The notes beneath the pieces are model-generated. The model was not told where the DNA came from. It ran no database searches and saw nothing but the letters and a program-made list of their open reading frames with translations. 64,000 bases of DNA from Erythrocercus mccallii (Eukaryota > Chordata > Aves > Passeriformes > Dicruridae): NCBI GenBank assembly GCA_013397435.1, contig VZRG01000351.1, positions 310,001-374,000 on the forward strand, read 5' to 3'. A program made the translations under genes and the position numbers. Shown piece by piece: positions 14,382 through 26,945 of this stretch (positions within the stretch are counted from its first letter, which is position 1; each line of letters opens with the position of its first letter).

Positions 14382-15255
14382 CTTCAGAGAAAATACACAA
14401 CATGTTAATGTGTTGTCTGCAAGCAATCTAACACCCTGTTGGTACTCATGTGCTACTTTTGTCAACTGCTTCTTAAAATAATTTGTAACCCTTTATAACT
14501 TCCACAGAGGGACAAACGTTAGTCAGTGAACAAATGGTACACTTATTCATGTATGTTATCACTTCTATAATTCAGAAATGTACTGCCTAATGGAAACATC
14601 TCAGAGTTTACTTATGTTCAAGTATGCCCTGATTTAGACTACATGAATTGCTAAGGACATGGTTCTCCATCGAAAGTTCTCACACAAAACCCCATCCAGA
14701 ACACTGCTTTAGAGACAGAGGAGCACCACCTTATTCCCATCCTGCATTACGGGCTTTGCACTCTGAAAATTAAGACAGGAACGTACCCGTCCAAGCGGGT
14801 GTCAAGGTGACTGTAACAAATGTAACGCAGAAGGTGCAACCTGCACCTCGTGCCTCACTGCACAGCACCCACCTGTGGAGCAGGGACAATGCAAGAGCCA
14901 CCACTGCTGTAGGGACACGCCGTTCCCTGTCGTGGGGGAAAGATGAAGCAGTGGCGTGTTGGACACAGCCCAGTGGGTCTGACCCTGAGCAAGCTCAGTT
15001 CTCACCCACAAGGAGAAGCCCTTGGCTTCAGCCCCTGGGACTCCTCACAGCTCCAGCTTGCACCTGATGGGAGACGGTGCCAATTGTTCTACCCTGTGCA
15101 AGCCAGGTGCCCTCTGTTCAACCAAACCACAAATGAAAGAGTCACCTGGGTCTGGAGTAGATATTGTTCTTTGTTCCTTTCATTGCATACCTCATAAATT
15201 CATGCTAAATTTTGTAATTTCAGTTACAAAAATCACTTTCAAAGGCAGCACGGAG

Positions 15256-15300
15256 ACACCATACACCCCGTACACATTTAGTACACCATACACCCTGTAC
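15256..15300. repeat. Tandem duplication, 27-base period
   Basis: A unit beginning ACACCATACACCC starts at 15256 and recurs at 15283. The second copy covers 18 bases with one mismatch (CCCCG versus CCCTG). Confidence 0.85.
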
Positions 15301-16127
15301 AGTCATCTCTGGAAAAGTGAATAGTGAATTCATATTTATGTATGGAACGTATTTTTCAACACCTCCTCTCTTTACAGTGGCTTTGTCACAAAGCTTTAAC
15401 AGGCCTGCTCTGAGATTTTACTACAACTGGTTTTACAAATAGGAAAGAGATTTGGCAGTAGGCAATGATCGTAGCATAAGCAACTCCTCTTTCAGCCCTC
15501 CAACTCTCTCACTGGTTTTGGTGTGATTCTTCTGTCTCCTTCAAGGCTAAGAAATATATTCATGTTTACTGGAGAGATCTCAGCTAACCATAGAAAACAA
15601 CCTGACCTATACAGAAAATATGTTGGGTTATTCAAGAATAACAGGTATGTAATGGCAGTCCTGTGCCAAAGTCCATGTCCTGAGAAAGGTATCCACTTGT
15701 GAGGGGCCTGGTGGCAGCATGGATTGGGCACTGCATCCCTGGCCAGAGGAGGGATGGGGTGACGTGGCCAGTACTCAGTTCCAGCTCCCAGCCTCTGCAG
15801 CAGGGGACAGTTCTGGGCCCCCCAGCAGTGGTGCAGGTGCAGAAGACACAGCATCAGAACGTTCACTGCCTCACAGCTGTGGCTGCTTGTGGAGCCAAGG
15901 GTTACCTCCCAGCCAAATTGAAGGCCTCCCTTGCTTCTTGTATGCAAATGGACAAGTAAAAAAACTACGGACTTTTGGGCACAGTCTTGAACAGCCAGCA
16001 TGCCTGAGAGCAGGAATTACCCCTTATTGCCAGGATCAAGAGAAGAATTAATTTGTTAAGCACTGAGTAATTTAGTTGCCAAAGCACTAAAAGACCCTAG
16101 CTGGGTAGAGCACTTGTAGAAATTATA

Positions 16128-16169
16128 TACATGCTTATGTAGTAAGCATACATGCTTATTTAGTTAATA
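16128..16169. repeat. Tandem duplication, 21-base period
   Basis: TACATGCTTATGTAG at 16128 is followed 21 bases later by TACATGCTTATTTAG, imperfect but in direct register. It is in intron 8 with no evident function. Confidence 0.75.
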
Positions 16170-17912
16170 GCTATCCCCCTGCTGCTACAAATGAAGACAA
16201 CTGGATATAACCCAGTCATACCATGCAAAAAGGCTCTCCTCCACTGGGTTTACTCCTGCCTTCCAAGCCAAGTACTTACAAGTACTACCTGGTGTAGTGA
16301 TTGCACAGGTTCAAGACCCTCTGCGGGCCAAGTGATTACAGTATAGGCCATAAAAGTGAAATCCAAGTTCCTCCCAGCTTTGCCAGAGTGACACAGTTCT
16401 TTCTGTAGCTCATAGAAAACTGACTGGTGTTTTTCAATATTTGCATATCCTGTCACTGCTTCTCTTCTAGTCACCAAATTTGTGTGCTCTAGGAAGTCTC
16501 CTTGCCACTGCTTTTACCTCAGAGATAATTAATTCCTGTACGCAGGCAAGCCAGTGATGAAATAGACCACTTTGGGACAAATCTATAGATATTCATATGG
16601 CTTTACATTGTGACATCTAGGCCTGAATAGAGCATTCTGTTGGCTTATATCTAGCACTGAAGAACACCTTTCAGGCCCTTCTCAGCTCTTTTTAATGAAA
16701 TAAGCCAGAAGCTGTTACTCTTATTTTCTGAAAAATGCTGCTTCTTAAATTTATGTTTAACCCTTAAGCATATTTACCCTAAATTAGTATTAATGCTTTC
16801 TGCAATGTTATTGCATTGTAAGCTCATGTCTAGCTCCTGTGCAGTTTCCTGTTTCAAAGCAGTCAACCTCAAAACTTGCTTCTTGATTGGAAGAGGTGGA
16901 TTAGGTGTAATGTAATCTATTGCCCTAGCTGTGCCTTTTCCCTTTACTGGCAGCTGATCTTATCCAACAATAAATTTTTGATACATTCAGGCCCTTTACA
17001 GAATGTATTTTGCACTTGTTTTTTTACCTTTGTTTTTTTTCAAGCTCTTCTTTTATCAGATGTAATAATTTCTCATATTATTTTCTCTTATAGAATAAAT
17101 AAATCATTACTAGTTCTGTTTGTTGTTTGCACTGTAACAATCTTTTGCAGAATTCAGTGCAAGGATTGGAATAAAATATTCAAACCATACACAATAGTTA
17201 TATTTAGGAATCAGCCATATTAATAAAGATATTTTGACCTACTGTGAGAGTCACACTGATCATGACTCATTGATATGACTTCTCTACATTACTAATGGAA
17301 TTATTAAAAAGGACCTCGATACTTAACCTTCACAGTGATAACATATTGTTCTTCACTAGATTTTGCCAATGACTGATAGCTAATTAATTCCTGATATGTG
17401 TGCATCAGAAATGCAATACAGCTTGAAAAACTAATTTCTTTGCAGAGCATTTTTCATAGAGGATTTTTACCAAAATATTTTAGAGTTACATAATCCACTT
17501 GCAAAGCACAAGAGGGAAAAATAAAGCACAAGAACAAAGAGTGAGAGAAACAGATATGAGGCCTGGAGAGAATCACTCTGAAAATAAATGATGAGTCAGG
17601 TAAGTGAACATATATGAGACAGTGTGAAGCTATAGCAAATGATGTTACACATGTAGGGTGAAGTGGCTCAGAGAACACCAGTATAATCAAAGCAGGACAA
17701 TTACAGCAAAGCACAAACTCAAGATCTTTTTCCTGGGCAGCATCAGGGCAGTAGTTAAGTTTAAGCTTAATAAAGGCACCTTTTAACTCAGATCATAAGT
17801 GATCCTTTCAATTTACTTGAATAGAACCATATAAAACCATTTCCAGAAACAGATCACTTACAGTGTGACATATGGACATATATACAAAATATATCCATTT
17901 GATGATTAAACA

Positions 17913-18618
17913 ATCACAGAATCATAAAATGGATTAGATTAGAAGGGACCTTAAAACAACCTAACAAAGGGTTTCAACAATTTGTCATGGGCAGGAACAC
18001 TTTCCACTAGATAAGGTTGCTCAAAGCGCCATCCAACCTAGCCTTGGACATTTCCAGGGATGGGGCATCCGTAACTTTTTTGGATAACCTGAAGCAGTTC
18101 CTCACCACCATCACCATACAGAATTTCATCCTAGTATCTGAACCTACATCTTTCTGTTTGAAGACATTACTCCTTGTCCTATCACTACAATTCCTGATGA
18201 AGAGCCTCTCTCTGCCTCCCCTGTAGGCCACTTTCAGATACTGTAAGGCTGTTATGAGATCTCTATGCAACCTTCTCCTCTCCAGGCTGAACAGCCCCAA
18301 CTTTCTCAGCTTGCTTTTGTAGGGGAGGTGCTCTGGTTCTCTTATCAGCTTCTCTGCCTCCTCTGGGCTCACTCCAGCAGGTCCATGTCCTTCCTGTGCT
18401 GGGTGCCCAGAGCTGATGCAGCCCTGCAGGTGGGCTCTCAGCAGAGCAGAGCAGAGGGGCAGAATCCCCTCCCTGGCCCTGCTGCCCACACTGCTCTGGA
18501 TGCAGCCCAGGACACGTTTGGCATTCTGGGCTCTGAGCACACACTGCTGGTCAGTGTTGAACTTTTCATCTATCATCAACCCCAAGTCCTTCTCTGTAGG
18601 GCTGCTCTCAATCACCTC
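17913..18618 (-). mobile_element. CR1 LINE fragment with ORF2 C-terminus
   Basis: On the minus strand, 18615-18007 stays open for about 200 codons. It begins E-S-S-P-T-E-K-D-L-G-L-M-I-D-E-K and ends S-L-E-M-S-K-A-R-L-D-G-A-L-S-N-L-I, the typical C-terminal end of CR1 ORF2 downstream of the reverse transcriptase. The 3' end lies at the low coordinate, where the plus strand reads ATCACAGAATCATAAAATGG, the usual CR1 terminal octamer motif. It is truncated 5', as nearly all CR1 copies are. The frame is still open, so the copy is not very old, but without the RT core it cannot encode a functional enzyme. It lies in intron 8 in the same sense as HOMER1. Confidence 0.93.
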
Positions 18619-19924
18619 TATATAAATATACCAAAATGGAACTACTGAGTTTATAAGGTAAAATTTTAATAAAAATTTACCATTTTCTAATATTTTATCT
18701 CTTACTAGTCTCGTAATTCTGCTTGCTAAGGATAGCTAATTCCTGGCTCACTGTTACTTTTCATATGATCCTACAATGAAATTACTGCATTTGCTACTGT
18801 TAGAACAATTTCCAACTCTCATTATAATGTTTCTTTTTAGTGTCTCATATAAATGCCTGTTCAGATGAAAACTTGTATTTTTAGCCTAAAGCCAGCAACA
18901 ATTTTTGGAACAGGCAAGGTCAGGTGTACTCAAAACACTGTTCAAATAACACACTTTGTACAAACAAGTTGATGTAAGAATGGGGAAAAATGAATAAACT
19001 CATTTTGATCTTTAGTGGTTTATTCTTTAGGTTAAAATTTGATTCATAGACGTTCCAATTCATGTGATGCATTTCAAAGAATACCTGTCTAATGATTTTT
19101 AAGCTGTGGCTGTGATCTGATGGGGCTTGCTTTCAGCATGCTAAGCCACAGAACAGAGAGAATCCCCTTTCAGAACTTTAGGAGCTATCTAATGCCTGAG
19201 TTTCCAGTTCTTTCATAAATCTGAAGGCTGAACCCAGAGTGCAATCCACCTAAGCTTCTGGTTAGCCTCATTCCAGAGGTGTGACAAGGAATGTGGCTAT
19301 GTGCTGGCTGGTCAGTGCAGCAACAGATAGAGCAAGGATGGAGCAAGGGAAGATATAATGAGAGAACATCAATTCCAGCCTCAGGTATCTGGCATTATAC
19401 ACAGTAAGAAACAACTGCTAAAAACCAATTAAAGCACATTTCTAAATAATTCCAAGATAATGTAGAAAGTGTGTTTTTAAAGCCTGTACTACACAAGAGC
19501 ACTTTAACCCTTACTTTCTCAGGGCATGTTTAAAAGCTGAACACAAACTCATCTCTGGTTGATGATACATAGACAGACAGTTTCAGTGGCATGCAAAAAC
19601 TACAGGAAGACACTGCTGTGAAAATCAGACCGGAACTGTCTAGAACATGTATCAGTGAAGGATGTTTGCTAACCTGAGAGTACTCTGTGGACTCGTAAAA
19701 GCAATGTGGATCTGTTTCCTCAGATAAAAATAGCAATTTACAGCAAATAGAAATTTTGATACAAATTCCTAAGGGTCGTCCCAACTCAGCACCTTCAGGG
19801 CACTCTAACTTACACATTCATCTGGCATGTTCAGTGAATATAGCACAAGCTGCACATGTGAACTGCTCACCTGCTGATAATTTTTCCCTTTTCTCTAAAT
19901 TAAGATGATGCACTTATAGCTCAC

Positions 19925-20005
19925 CTGTAACTTCTGGGTCAGAGAATCCCTCTGTGCCTGGAGCTCTCTGGCATTTTCAATTTCTTGTTTCAATCCTTCT
20001 ATTTC
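19925..20005 (-). CDS. HOMER1: HOMER1 exon 8 (coiled coil)
   Basis: This 81-base, 27-codon exon in phase 0 lies between a TTAG acceptor and a GTGAGC donor. It reads E-I-E-G-L-K-Q-E-I-E-N-A-R-E-L-Q-A-Q-R-D-S-L-T-Q-K-L-Q. Compared with human it has Gly for Arg, Glu for Asp and Ala for Glu. It continues the heptad pattern and leads directly into the C-terminal zipper in the next exon. Identification rests on the unbroken match to the family and on phase compatibility with both neighbours. Confidence 0.96.
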
Positions 20006-21670
20006 CTAAGGGAGAAGAAATAACCTTGCTAGCAATGTGTTACCTGGCTTGGCCTTGGTGCTGGTAATCTGTCTGCTGCTTCTTCTTCTGAGCAAGTCAT
20101 TGCAACAATATCAAAACTGGCAGTTTGCTACTGCCCATCAGAGAACATGAAGTAAGCCTTGCTCCCAGTACTTCTGAATAATGTTCCCAAAACAGCAGCT
20201 CCATTGTGAGTGAACAATAGACATAAGCATTTTCTTTTGTAGAAGTCCACGTTCTCTTTTCCCCCCAAACAGATATGAAATAGTTTTTGATCAAAAAATT
20301 AAGGTCTCTTGTAATTAGAAAAACAAATTTATACTTTAAATTCTATTAGAATCTACCCTTCTCCATTTTTCCCAGAAAAAAAAAAAATCCAATTTTCAAA
20401 TGTAAACTGCTTATTATGTCACCAGCAGCAAGGCTGAACATCAATAAAAATGCCTGTTTTGGTTGATTTCTGTAAAAAGAGAATCTAAAAGAATCTTGCA
20501 TCTCTAATTCAGCAGTTAGAAAATAATAACCTATAAAAATAAGAAATATAGATGAAATAACAAACAGAAGAGAAACCTGTTCTTAGCTTACTTTCAGGAG
20601 ACAAGAATAGAAACAGTTAACAAAACTAAAAGGTATCAAACTTAAAACCATTAAGTACTCCTGTCCAGATGCCATATTCACCTCCCAGAACTCCTTTTGG
20701 CAAGATTTCTTTGCAGCCAACAGCTCAACATAATTCAGAGGCGAATGGGCAACAAAATGGGGAACATTACCAAGCTGAGCCTATTCTATTAAGTATGAGG
20801 GAGTTTGGAAAAGGCTTTGTTCCATTTTGAGAGGATATTCTGTAGTGACTGTGCCTCTCCTGCATCCTCCTTGGAAACACCTCACAGCACTGAGGGAAGG
20901 CTTGGAAAGTCACACTGTCCCCTCCAAGCACACACGCCAATGCCCACAGTCTCTTATATGGGGCAAATAATTCTTCCTGTGCAGCTGCTTCCATCTCCCT
21001 TTTCCATCCATAAAGAGGTGATTCTTGATCCTTCTGTGGCACAGATACTCCTTCCTCCAGGACCTATGCCAATGCAGGTTTCACTCCAATTCTTTTTATT
21101 TACTTGCTGCTGGTCCAGGCCAAGGAACATGGCACAATAAATACCAAGTTTCAGGCTGGGGGCTTGGCATGTATTTAAGGAAATTGCTGATTTCATGCAC
21201 TATAAAGATCAGTTTATTAACAAAGCCTGAAAAATAGACTGGCAGGACAAAAGCATTGATCTATTACTTGTTTCAGATCCTATTCTCCAGGAAAACAACC
21301 CAAAAAACAAACAAACAAAACCCCCAAAAAACATGCCTACAACAGCTTTCTCTCTTAGGGAATCTGGACTGCATCAGTGTGATAACTGCCCTGTGGAAAC
21401 CACTTATGGCTTACTTTTGCAAACAGAGATGTTTGGTAAAAGCAAACAGGAAAACATGATTTTTTTTCTTGATACCCAGCTCTATATTGGACTGATGTAA
21501 TTATACAAATGGACTGATGTAATTACATAAATTAAAAATTTCAAAGAAGCTGGAGAAGTATTTACTTTTTAACATTTACAGTAAATAATTCAGTATCTAG
21601 CAGCCATCACAAGCTTAATATTGAAAGGCTTTAGAAAATAGAAAAGTCAAAAATAAATGTTAGCAGATAC
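20006..21670 (-). other. HOMER1: HOMER1 intron 7
   Basis: This 1.7 kb intron lies between exons 7 and 8. It contains a 22-base direct tandem duplication (21489-21532) and an A/C-rich low-complexity patch near 21297-21330. No other feature was recognised. Confidence 0.9.
21489..21532. repeat. Tandem duplication, 22-base period
   Basis: Two adjacent units begin GGACTGATGTAATTA and differ only by TACAAAT versus CATAAAT at their ends. The duplication sits about 140 bases inside intron 7 from the exon 7 donor. Confidence 0.9.
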
Positions 21671-21781
21671 CTCTTCTTTTTTCTTCAGTGTAGACTCTAA
21701 TTCCTGTATTGTCTGGTTTAATTCTGTTTTATGTGTGTGGACTGCATTGGCTTGACTGCTCACACACTCTAGCTCAGTCAC
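21671..21781 (-). CDS. HOMER1: HOMER1 exon 7 (coiled coil)
   Basis: The exon lies between a TTTCAACAG acceptor and a GTATCT donor, in phase 0 at both ends. Its 37 codons read V-T-E-L-E-C-V-S-S-Q, continue through A-V-H-T-H-K-T-E-L-N-Q-T-I-Q-E-L-E, and end S-T-L-K-K-K-E-E. Human reads E-T-L-K-L-K-E-E at the end, so Glu to Ser and Leu to Lys differ. It encodes heptad-rich central coiled coil. It is too short and lacks an ATG, so a start-codon-based ORF search would miss it. Confidence 0.96.
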
Positions 21782-24700
21782 CTGTTGAAATAAGTAGAAG
21801 AAACACATACAGAATTAATTTCAATATATTCAAAGTACCATTACTTCTTTGCATCAATAGCTGCCTTGGAAATACACCCTAACTTCTGGACAACTTTTGT
21901 TGATTAAAATGGTGAAGGTGTTCTTAAAAAGTTAGCATAACATTCCATACTACATTGTTATGTAAGTGGTTGCTATGAACTCTTGGAAACAAAAAAAAAA
22001 TCATTTGTTATAGGCTGAAAAGAGCACTAATTAAAACTTATTCTAATTATTGAAAGTTTTAAGAAAGTTCTGAATTACCACTTGATGACTAAACACAGAT
22101 CTGTCTAACTAACCTCTCCATCTGACACTTTTTAATGTTCTACCACCTTACTAAGCCACAATGTTCACATACTTCCTAGAAAACCAATTAACATTTCACA
22201 GCATTACTTTTTGATTCGACATCAACAGTGTAATAGCAGACACTCAGCCACCTAACTACAGCTGCCAGCTTCTAACTCTCCCTAGAAATGGAGCTCATCT
22301 CTCAGTCACAAAGGCAACAGCTAATGTCTCAATCCGGATTTGCTCAGTTCCCCTTTTATCAGCGGACAGCAAGCATGCTCCATCTGCCCTTGGATAAGTT
22401 AAGATACTTGGCAGTGGTATGCACTTTTGTTTTATTTTAGAATCAAAAGGTTGCTAATATTCTGCCACTCACAGATAAACGGTTTCAAAAAACAGCTTTT
22501 GCATCAAAGAAACAAAATCCATGCAGCTAGAGTCTACACAGAAAAGTCTCTATTCATGTACCTCTTGCATTACAGGTCAAAGTATCAGAGAACTCTCACA
22601 CCACTTGCCTGCCTGGATGTGTGCACTAAAATATTTTTGTTTAAAAACTAAAACCTAATGACAAATTTTTTCCCAGAAGTTATGAGCCTGTCAATCCTAA
22701 TACGTATTTTTCAGCAGAGCTGCACCACATACCTACAAATCTGGCCCAGAAACTCCTTTGAACAAAGTACTAGTTAATTCTGCAACAAAAACCTTTAACA
22801 CTCAATTTAACATTCTTGGAGAGGTAGCCATTAGACAGAGGGCAGACATTTTCCAAGACAATTTTATTTCTTAGGTGAAATAGTATCTCAGGGAATCAAG
22901 GTTGCTGCTCTCCAGCACCAATGTCCCCCAGCTAATAAAGCCACTGTGATACCAGTAATTTCAGACTCCGAACTATTTGTAGGCTCAAAAGGTAGATTAC
23001 TGAATCAAGCTCAAGGGACGTCAAGATAAAATATAAGGAAATTAAAACAACTTCTCCTTTCTGAATCACAGGCCACAAACCTCTCCTCTGCAATAGCCAT
23101 GATGAATCTAGGTTCTTCTGCTGGAAAGCTCTTGGTTAGACATTTTTGCACATGAGGTTTATAATGGAGAGAACTGAGATCAGAACAAATTCTTGGTGGG
23201 GGTAAGAGGAATGAGGGAATAGGGTATATATACCTTGGTAATGCAACATGCTCCATCCACTCCAAAGAATTTCTTATTTGCTGGTATTGTCCAAAAAGGA
23301 ATACCAGTGCTCATGACAAAAAGGAATAGTTCATTTGCTTAGTTTTATATGCCACTGAGCATTACAACTGAGGACTTAGATGATTTTCTCAATTACACAT
23401 CTATATTTGTATTTAGATTCTTATAATACTGTTACAGTGTTCACCACTGCAATTACACAAACAAGAATTGGAACACATCGATGAGGACAAATCTGTGTCT
23501 GCACAGTGTCTGACCTAGCATCTAGAGAGAGCAAGAATCAGAAAGGCACAGAGCAGTTTAGGCTGGAAAGGGAGTGGTGGCCACCTGGCCAAGGCCTCCT
23601 TCTCAAAACAGGGCCAATTTTGAGGTCACATTTGCTTGCTCAGGGTCTTGCCCAGTCAAGAATCCTTCACTGTCAAGCAGAATTGCAACTGTTCTGACAT
23701 TGCAGGTTTATGAGCTCTAACTCCTTCCTAAGTTTTGCTGGAAATGTCAAACTCATTCACCTCTTTCACCTTCAGCCCTTCTGATGTTTAACTTCTCAAA
23801 CATTTCCAAGCTTTCCTGCTGAGATGTTGAATAGTAACTTCCAAGAAGACAAACTCTCATTCAAAGCTGTTGCACTCAGCAAGACCCACTGGCCCTTACC
23901 AAGCACCAGCACAGAATGCTCACTTATACAAAACCTCAGCTGGAGAGACAAAATAAGCCCAGTCCCCAAACTACCTCTGTCCTACAACTTCATGCCTTGA
24001 AGCAAGCCTGCAGAGGCCTCTCATCCTGTGACTATGGAAGCATTTGGACTCCCTCTGTTCTCCATATGGTTTCCTCTTGGGTGGTACACAAAGAGACAAT
24101 GTATGTATTGGTGCAAGCTTGGAATCCAAGGGGCTGATGAATAGAACTGTGGAATGAAATGTTACTGTTCTAGGTTGCATCTATTATTAACTGGTGAAAA
24201 ACACCTCCTGCAGCAGCCCTGCCAGGTGCACAGCTCATGTGAATACTCCCAAGTACACTCTGGTCCACACTAACTCAACACGCTTTTTGAAGTTGCTTAA
24301 GCAAACACAGATGATTATTCTTAAGCAGAACAGGTCGTGCTCCCACAACCTTCTCGCCAACAGAGGCAACTGCCCTCAGAAGGACAATTAATTACCAGCA
24401 CTAAAAGGGCTGTAATGTCTTACTTTAGTCCAGCTTTTCTCTGGGCAAAGATCCATCTCTTACTGATTATGCAAGAAAATAATGTTCAACTGTTTTGTTT
24501 ACTGTTGATTGAAAACTCAGTAAGTTGGGAAAGAACAAACTCAATTAAAAAACTGAGTTACTTAATCAGTCTTATTTAAATGCCCATTCCTACAGAGATC
24601 TGAAAAGATGTCAAATATCTTCATGTTTTTATCTTCTTGAATGTACCTATAAAGAAGAAAAACATATTGTGACCCTTTCAAAAAGATCTGTAGAGTAAGA

Positions 24701-25945
24701 TGGGCTGGAAAATTATGTGAGATAAAGAATATGCAATTGAAAACAGAAGTAACAAAAGATAAAGCTCTAGGCAAAAATCTGGATAGCATTTACTTGTTCT
24801 GCTTCTTGTTTCAAATTGCACTTAATTTTCTCATGACCAGTGGTCCAAAAATCATTACAAGTAACTGTTTATGCATTATGCACAGAAGGGAGCATACAAG
24901 GAAGTTAAAGTGCTTTAGCCTGACCCTTCCACAGGTTATTATCATGGACACCTCTTCCTTCAGCGTTTCAGGTTTAAAAGCAAGACTCAATCAATCCTTC
25001 AAACCCTTGCACAGCAGTATCCAGCAATGTACCTGTGATTATATCTAATTTTGAGTATAGAATTCAGACTAAAAGAACAGTCTTTGAATAGTAACCGACT
25101 AAACAAAGTCCTGCTTTTGTGCTACCATAAGACTGCACTGACTTGCATATCTGAAAACGTCGGTAACTCTGGCTTCGTATTTGAGACTAAAAAAGAAAAA
25201 AGGTACTGTTCTTAGCCTCTGTTTCTTTATTTTGCACTTATCATCCAGGTAAGGATTGTATGTAAGGAAAATATTCTGAAAAGGCTTTTTAGTGACTATT
25301 TTGTGTGCAAACACTTCTAGCATGTGGATGGCATTATACTTAACTGCCTGCTTCAGTGTGAAATACATCAGCTGAAGTAGGACAGCAAGGCAACTTCTTC
25401 TGGTGGAACCTAGACCCTCATAGCAGAGGTCATTCTAGAGCTTTCTGGAAATTTTAGTCTAGGTCCAACAACCTATAAATGCAGGAGTATTCCAGGAAGA
25501 GGATTTCATTGCAGCAAAGAGCTGGCACAGTGGGCTGATTGGAAGACTGGAGGAGTGAGGCTTCAGGCCACGTAACACAAGAAGGAGCCTTGGTGTGAGC
25601 TTAAGACAGGGAGTGCCCAAAGCTTCAGAAAACTGAAAAGACTCTCAAGAACATTCTGAGCACAGAAGATTACTTTGGAAGTGGAGACTTTGGGTAGACA
25701 GAAGCAAAGAACTGGAAATGACACAAATATTTTGAGTAGTGACCTGCCCCCAAGCAATTATTGACTAAATGATTCTGTGCTGTGTTTGCTCCAGCTGGAA
25801 TAATTTTTTCAAATCACTTTCTTGAGATGAATTGTACAATACAGTACCAACAAATCATGAAATTCCTTTTTAACTACATACAGAAATGATTTAATTTCTA
25901 CAGAAAAGCAAAGCAAGACAGATTAGAATGCAGAATCCATCTAGA

Positions 25946-26945
25946 ACACAGAATCCATCGCATAACTGTAGAGTAATTCAGGCTGGAGAAGATCCTTAAG
26001 ATCATTGAGTTAACCCACCACTAAGCCAGGTCTCCAAGTACCACACCTACATGCCTCTCAAACACCTCCAAAGATGGTGACTACACCACCTCCCTGGACA
26101 GCCTGTTCCAATGCTTGACAACCCTTTCAGTGAAGAAATTTTTCATGATGTCCAATACAAACCTTTCCTTGTGCAACTTGAGGCCATTTTCTCTTGTTCT
26201 AACACTTCTTACTTGGGAGAAAAAACGGAACCCCCCACATCTATAGTGTCCTTTCAGGTACTTGCAGAGTGAGAAGCTCCTCCCTGAGCCTCCTTTTCTC
26301 CAGGCTAAACACCCCCAGCTCCCTTGGCCACTCCTCACAGGACTTGTGCTCCAGACTCTTCACCACCTCCATTGCCCTTCTCTGGACTCACTTCAACATC
26401 AAAATGATCTTCCTGTAGTGAAAAGCCTAAAACTGGACACAGGATTTGAGGTGTGGCCTCACCAGTGCCCAGCACAGGGGGACAATCCCTGCCCTGCTCC
26501 TGCTGCCACAGCATTGCTGATCCAGGCCAGGATGCCATTGGCCTTCTTGGCCACCTGGGCACAGCCTGGCTCATGTTCAGCTGCTGTCACAGCATCCCCA
26601 GGCCCTTTCCAGCCACTCTGCCCCAGCCTGTGGAGCTGCCTGGGGCTGTTGTGAGCCAAGGGCAGGAGCCGGCACTGGGCACTGCTGAACCTCCCACCAT
26701 TGGCCTCAGCCCCTGATCCAGCCTGTCCAGATCCCTGTGCAGAGCCTTCCTGCCCTCCAGCAGATCAGCACTGCCACCCAGACCGGTGTCACCTGCGAAC
26801 TGCCTGAGGGTGTAACCGATCCCCTTGTCCAGGTCACCAGTGAAGATGTTAAACAGGACAGGCCCCAGAACTGAGCCCTGGGGCAGCCCCTGTGACCGGC
26901 TGGATGTCACTCCCCTCACCACCACGCCCCGGGCCCAGCCATGCA
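25946..26945 (-). mobile_element. CR1 LINE fragment with partial reverse transcriptase, inactivated
   Basis: The minus strand from about 26945 reads L-P-Q-G-S-V-L-G-P-V-L-F-N-I-F, then D-L-D-K-G-I and F-A-G-D-T-G-L-G-G, matching CR1 reverse transcriptase around its catalytic box. The box is F-A-G-D instead of the expected F-A-D-D, so a catalytic aspartate is lost. Downstream in other frames come C-terminal ORF2 remnants (L-R-E-V-V-like R-E-V-V near 26081, L-G-V-F-S-L-like blocks) and the CR1 3' end near 25946. The frame is broken into several pieces. Its GC content is much higher than its surroundings. It differs from the other CR1 copies here and belongs to another subfamily. Confidence 0.92.

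Larger units (their letters stand above)
14382..19924 (-). other. HOMER1: HOMER1 intron 8
   Basis: This 5.5 kb intron has GTGAGC and TCTCTGAAG ends. It holds one CR1 fragment (17913-18618), a 27-base tandem repeat near 15256, a 21-base tandem repeat near 16128, and two locally GC-rich patches (about 14780-15140 and 15690-15960) that I could not assign. No exon-like sequence was recognised. Confidence 0.85.

Noticed and set aside
14382..14465. Upstream extension of the last HOMER1 coding exon to an ATG.
   Set aside because: The Homer1 family match begins exactly after the TTTTCTCTGAAG acceptor. The extra residues are intron translation.
15492..16001. 169-codon open frame on the minus strand.
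   Set aside because: It lies inside intron 8 over a GC-rich patch where stops are rare by composition. No family similarity was recognised, and overlapping plus-strand frames are equally open.
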